Positions 62,293-64,000 of a stretch of 64,000 nucleotides of DNA are shown here, one piece after another. Where the stretch lies: the NCBI GenBank assembly GCA_017460395.1, contig JAFUBA010000154.1, positions 1-64,000 of the forward strand. The letters run 5' to 3'. Numbering within the stretch: position 1 is the stretch's first letter; the number at the start of each line of letters is the position of its first letter. This DNA comes from Clostridia bacterium (GTDB lineage: Bacteria; Bacillota; Clostridia; Christensenellales; Aristaeellaceae). A program made the translations under genes and the position numbers. The notes under the pieces are model-generated. The model was not told the origin of the DNA and did no database searches. It worked only from the letters and a program-made list of their open reading frames with translations.

Positions 62293-63526
62293 GATCCTCA
62301 TTGTCGGCGGCGGTGCCGCTGGCCTGATGGCCGCCCGGTCGGCCGCCATCTCAGGCGGAAGCGATGCTCAGATCACGATCCTCGAGCACATGGAAAAGTG
62401 CGGGCGGAAGATCTACATCACCGGCAAGGGCCGGTGCAACGCGACCAACGACTGCACGCGGGACGAGTTCCTCCGGGAAGTCCCCCGCAACCCCCGCTTC
62501 CTCTATGCGGCCCTGGCCGCCCTGTCCCCCCAGCGTCTCATGGACGATCTGGAGGAGATGGGGTGTCCCGTCACCGTGCAGCGGGGCCGGCGCGTGTTCC
62601 CCGCCTCCGAGAAGGCCAGCGATGTGACAAGGGCACTCACGCGGGATCTGGAGAGAAGGGGCGTTCAGGTGCAGCTGCACGCGGACGTCCAGCATCTGCT
62701 CCTTGACGGGGACACATGCCGCGGCGTGCGCCTGGCCTCCGGGCACGAAATCCCTGCCGATGCCGTGATCGTCGCCACCGGCGGACTCTCCGCCTCCGGC
62801 ACCGGTTCCACGGGTGACGGCTACCGCCTGGCGCGGGAAGCAGGGCACACCGTCACGCCCCTCCGCCCCTCCCTCTCGGCCCTTGAGTCAGATGAAACGT
62901 GGATGCACGAGCTTCAGGGGCTCAGCCTCCAGCACGTGGAGCTGTCCGCCAGGACAGGCAAAAAGACCATCTACCGCGAGGAGGGCGAAATGCTCTTCAC
63001 CCACTTTGGGATCTCGGGTCCGCTGGTGCTGGAGCTGTCCTCACACCTCCCGGACGATCCATGCGAGAGCGCCATCTTCCTGAACCTGAAGCCGGCCCTC
63101 ACCCCCGAGCAGCTGGACGCACGGCTCCTGAGGGAGATTCAGGGCCAGGAGCGCCGGCAGCTCGGCAACCTCCTCTGTGCCCTTCTGCCCTCCCGCTTTG
63201 CAGCTGTCTTCCCGTCGATCATCGATCTGGACCCGAGAAAGCCGGCCGGTGAGCTCACGCGGGAGGAGCGGCATACCCTGGCGGGTGCCCTCCAGCAGCT
63301 GCCGCTTCATGTCACAGGCTACCGGACCATCCAGGAGGCCATCGTCACCCGCGGGGGCGTTTCCGTCCGCGAGATCAATCCCTCCACCATGGAGAGCCGC
63401 CTCGTGCACGGGCTCTACTTTGCCGGGGAGGTCATGGATGTGGATGCCCACACCGGCGGATACAACCTCCACATCGCCTTCTCCACCGGCTTCCTGGCAG
63501 GGCAGCATGCCGTCCTCGGTGCGTGA
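62285..63526 (+). CDS. BaiN/HI0933-type NAD(P)/FAD-dependent oxidoreductase
   Basis: 413 residues. FAD motif VGGGAAGLMAARSAAISGG, KCGRKIYITGKGRCNATND, VATGGLSASGTGSTGDGY and the C-terminal GLYFAGEVMDVDAHTGGYN. This family includes BaiN, reported in bile-acid dehydroxylation, but most members have no known substrate; annotation as a bile-acid enzyme would be unsafe. Start overlaps the RpiR stop. Confidence 0.93.
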   Translation: MRKILIVGGGAAGLMAARSAAISGGSDAQITILEHMEKCGRKIYITGKGRCNATNDCTRDEFLREVPRNPRFLYAALAALSPQRLMDDLEEMGCPVTVQRGRRVFPASEKASDVTRALTRDLERRGVQVQLHADVQHLLLDGDTCRGVRLASGHEIPADAVIVATGGLSASGTGSTGDGYRLAREAGHTVTPLRPSLSALESDETWMHELQGLSLQHVELSARTGKKTIYREEGEMLFTHFGISGPLVLELSSHLPDDPCESAIFLNLKPALTPEQLDARLLREIQGQERRQLGNLLCALLPSRFAAVFPSIIDLDPRKPAGELTREERHTLAGALQQLPLHVTGYRTIQEAIVTRGGVSVREINPSTMESRLVHGLYFAGEVMDVDAHTGGYNLHIAFSTGFLAGQHAVLGA

Positions 63527-63565
63527 GGAAATACACACAAGATTTGCATGAAAAGGTGATCTGAC

Positions 63566-64000
63566 TTGCAGTATGTCATTCTGGATCTGGAATGGAACCA
63601 GCCCATCAATTTCTCCACCGCCGCCTTCAAAAAGTACGGCGACCGGCTGATGTTTGAGCTGATCCAGATCGGTGCCGTCCGGCTCTCCGACAGGGCCGAG
63701 ATCCTGGACACCCTCTCCATTCCGATCCGGCCGCAGGTGTACCGCGTCATCCATCCCATCGTCCGGAAGATGACGCACCTGACCGAGGAGGAGCTCTCCA
63801 CAGCCGTCACCTTCCCGGAGGCCATGCAGGAGCTGCAGGCGTTCTGCGGCACGGAGGAGACCGTCTTTCTCACCTGGGGCTGCGATGATTTCAGTGTGCT
63901 CAGGCAGAACATGGATTTCTATGAGGTCGCCCGCCCCCTCCCCACAGCCTTCGACATTCAGCCTCTGTTCATGGAGCACTATCAGCTCCCCCAGCGGATG
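63566..64000 (+). CDS. DnaQ-type 3'-5' exonuclease, N-terminal part (3' truncated by window)
   Basis: 145 residues before the window edge from a TTG at 63566 with AAAAGGTG upstream. YVILDLEWNQ supplies the first DEDD-motif Asp and Glu, GAVRLSD and the HPIVRKMTHLTEEEL region follow the exonuclease pattern, and TWGCDDFSVLRQN gives the second conserved Asp. It resembles the KapD/Eri-1-like group acting on RNA ends. The final His/Asp motif would lie beyond the window. Confidence 0.85.
   Translation, partial: MQYVILDLEWNQPINFSTAAFKKYGDRLMFELIQIGAVRLSDRAEILDTLSIPIRPQVYRVIHPIVRKMTHLTEEELSTAVTFPEAMQELQAFCGTEETVFLTWGCDDFSVLRQNMDFYEVARPLPTAFDIQPLFMEHYQLPQRM

Noticed and set aside
62285..63526. Naming the flavoprotein as a bile-acid enzyme (baiN)
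   Set aside because: The family is broad and no other bai genes are present.

Overview
The window looks like chromosome from a GC-rich (by eye close to 60 %) Gram-positive-type Firmicute of class Clostridia. The evidence is the run rpsO / pnp / M16 peptidase / ruvX / DUF1292, a long-form HPF, a DUF368 transporter, Sapep dipeptidase, BaiN-type flavoprotein, RpiR regulator, good AGGAGG ribosome sites with frequent TTG/GTG starts, and TTGACA-17-TATAAT promoters. The many glycan enzymes suggest a gut or rumen organism; a Christensenellales-like lineage is only a guess. I see no phage, insertion sequence or CRISPR array. Every complete gene listed stops with TAA or TGA; the only notable TAG is an in-frame one that splits an M55 peptidase.

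Layout. 1-2429: end of an upstream gene and a membrane transglutaminase. 2467-3765: secreted L,D-transpeptidase, divergent from 3978-5312, a GH4-fold protein that has lost its metal-site residues. 5362-8120: rRNA-type methyltransferase, RluA-type pseudouridine synthase and tgt. 8273-8669: five-tRNA array (minus strand). 9124-10850: DUF368 transporter and a three-repeat peptidoglycan-binding protein. 10922-11719: interrupted M55 peptidase. 11897-19158: a compact seven-gene operon in which two divergent Lgt-like membrane proteins bracket five exported proteins (PIG-L deacetylase, MBL-fold hydrolase, LRR protein, two NAGPA-type phosphodiester glycosidases). This is the best candidate for an undescribed system. 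19241-19885: seven-tRNA array.

20158-23532: hpf and a GH94 phosphorylase (minus strand). 23936-31979: small conserved protein, dipeptidase, ABC-F ATPase, and two paralogous SH3-bearing surface proteins, the second with long Pro-Thr repeats. 32034-37420 (minus): a glycerol operon read as sirtuin, glycerol kinase, two flavoproteins, DUF1667. 37583-40978 (minus): GH38 alpha-mannosidase and a NifU-like protein. 41155-42710: metallophosphoesterase and patatin. 42916-50367: sugar ABC importer (binding protein and two permeases, no ATPase) with a GH28-like beta-helix protein and a large unrecognised protein. 50504-51802: cation:proton antiporter.

52015-64000: rpsO, pnp, M16 peptidase, ruvX, DUF1292, exported polysaccharide deacetylase, M32 carboxypeptidase, a second sirtuin with a nitroreductase-like protein, RpiR regulator, BaiN-type flavoprotein and the start of a DnaQ-type exonuclease that runs off the right edge. 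Overall the region combines housekeeping RNA and protein turnover genes with cell-envelope and glycan-processing cassettes.
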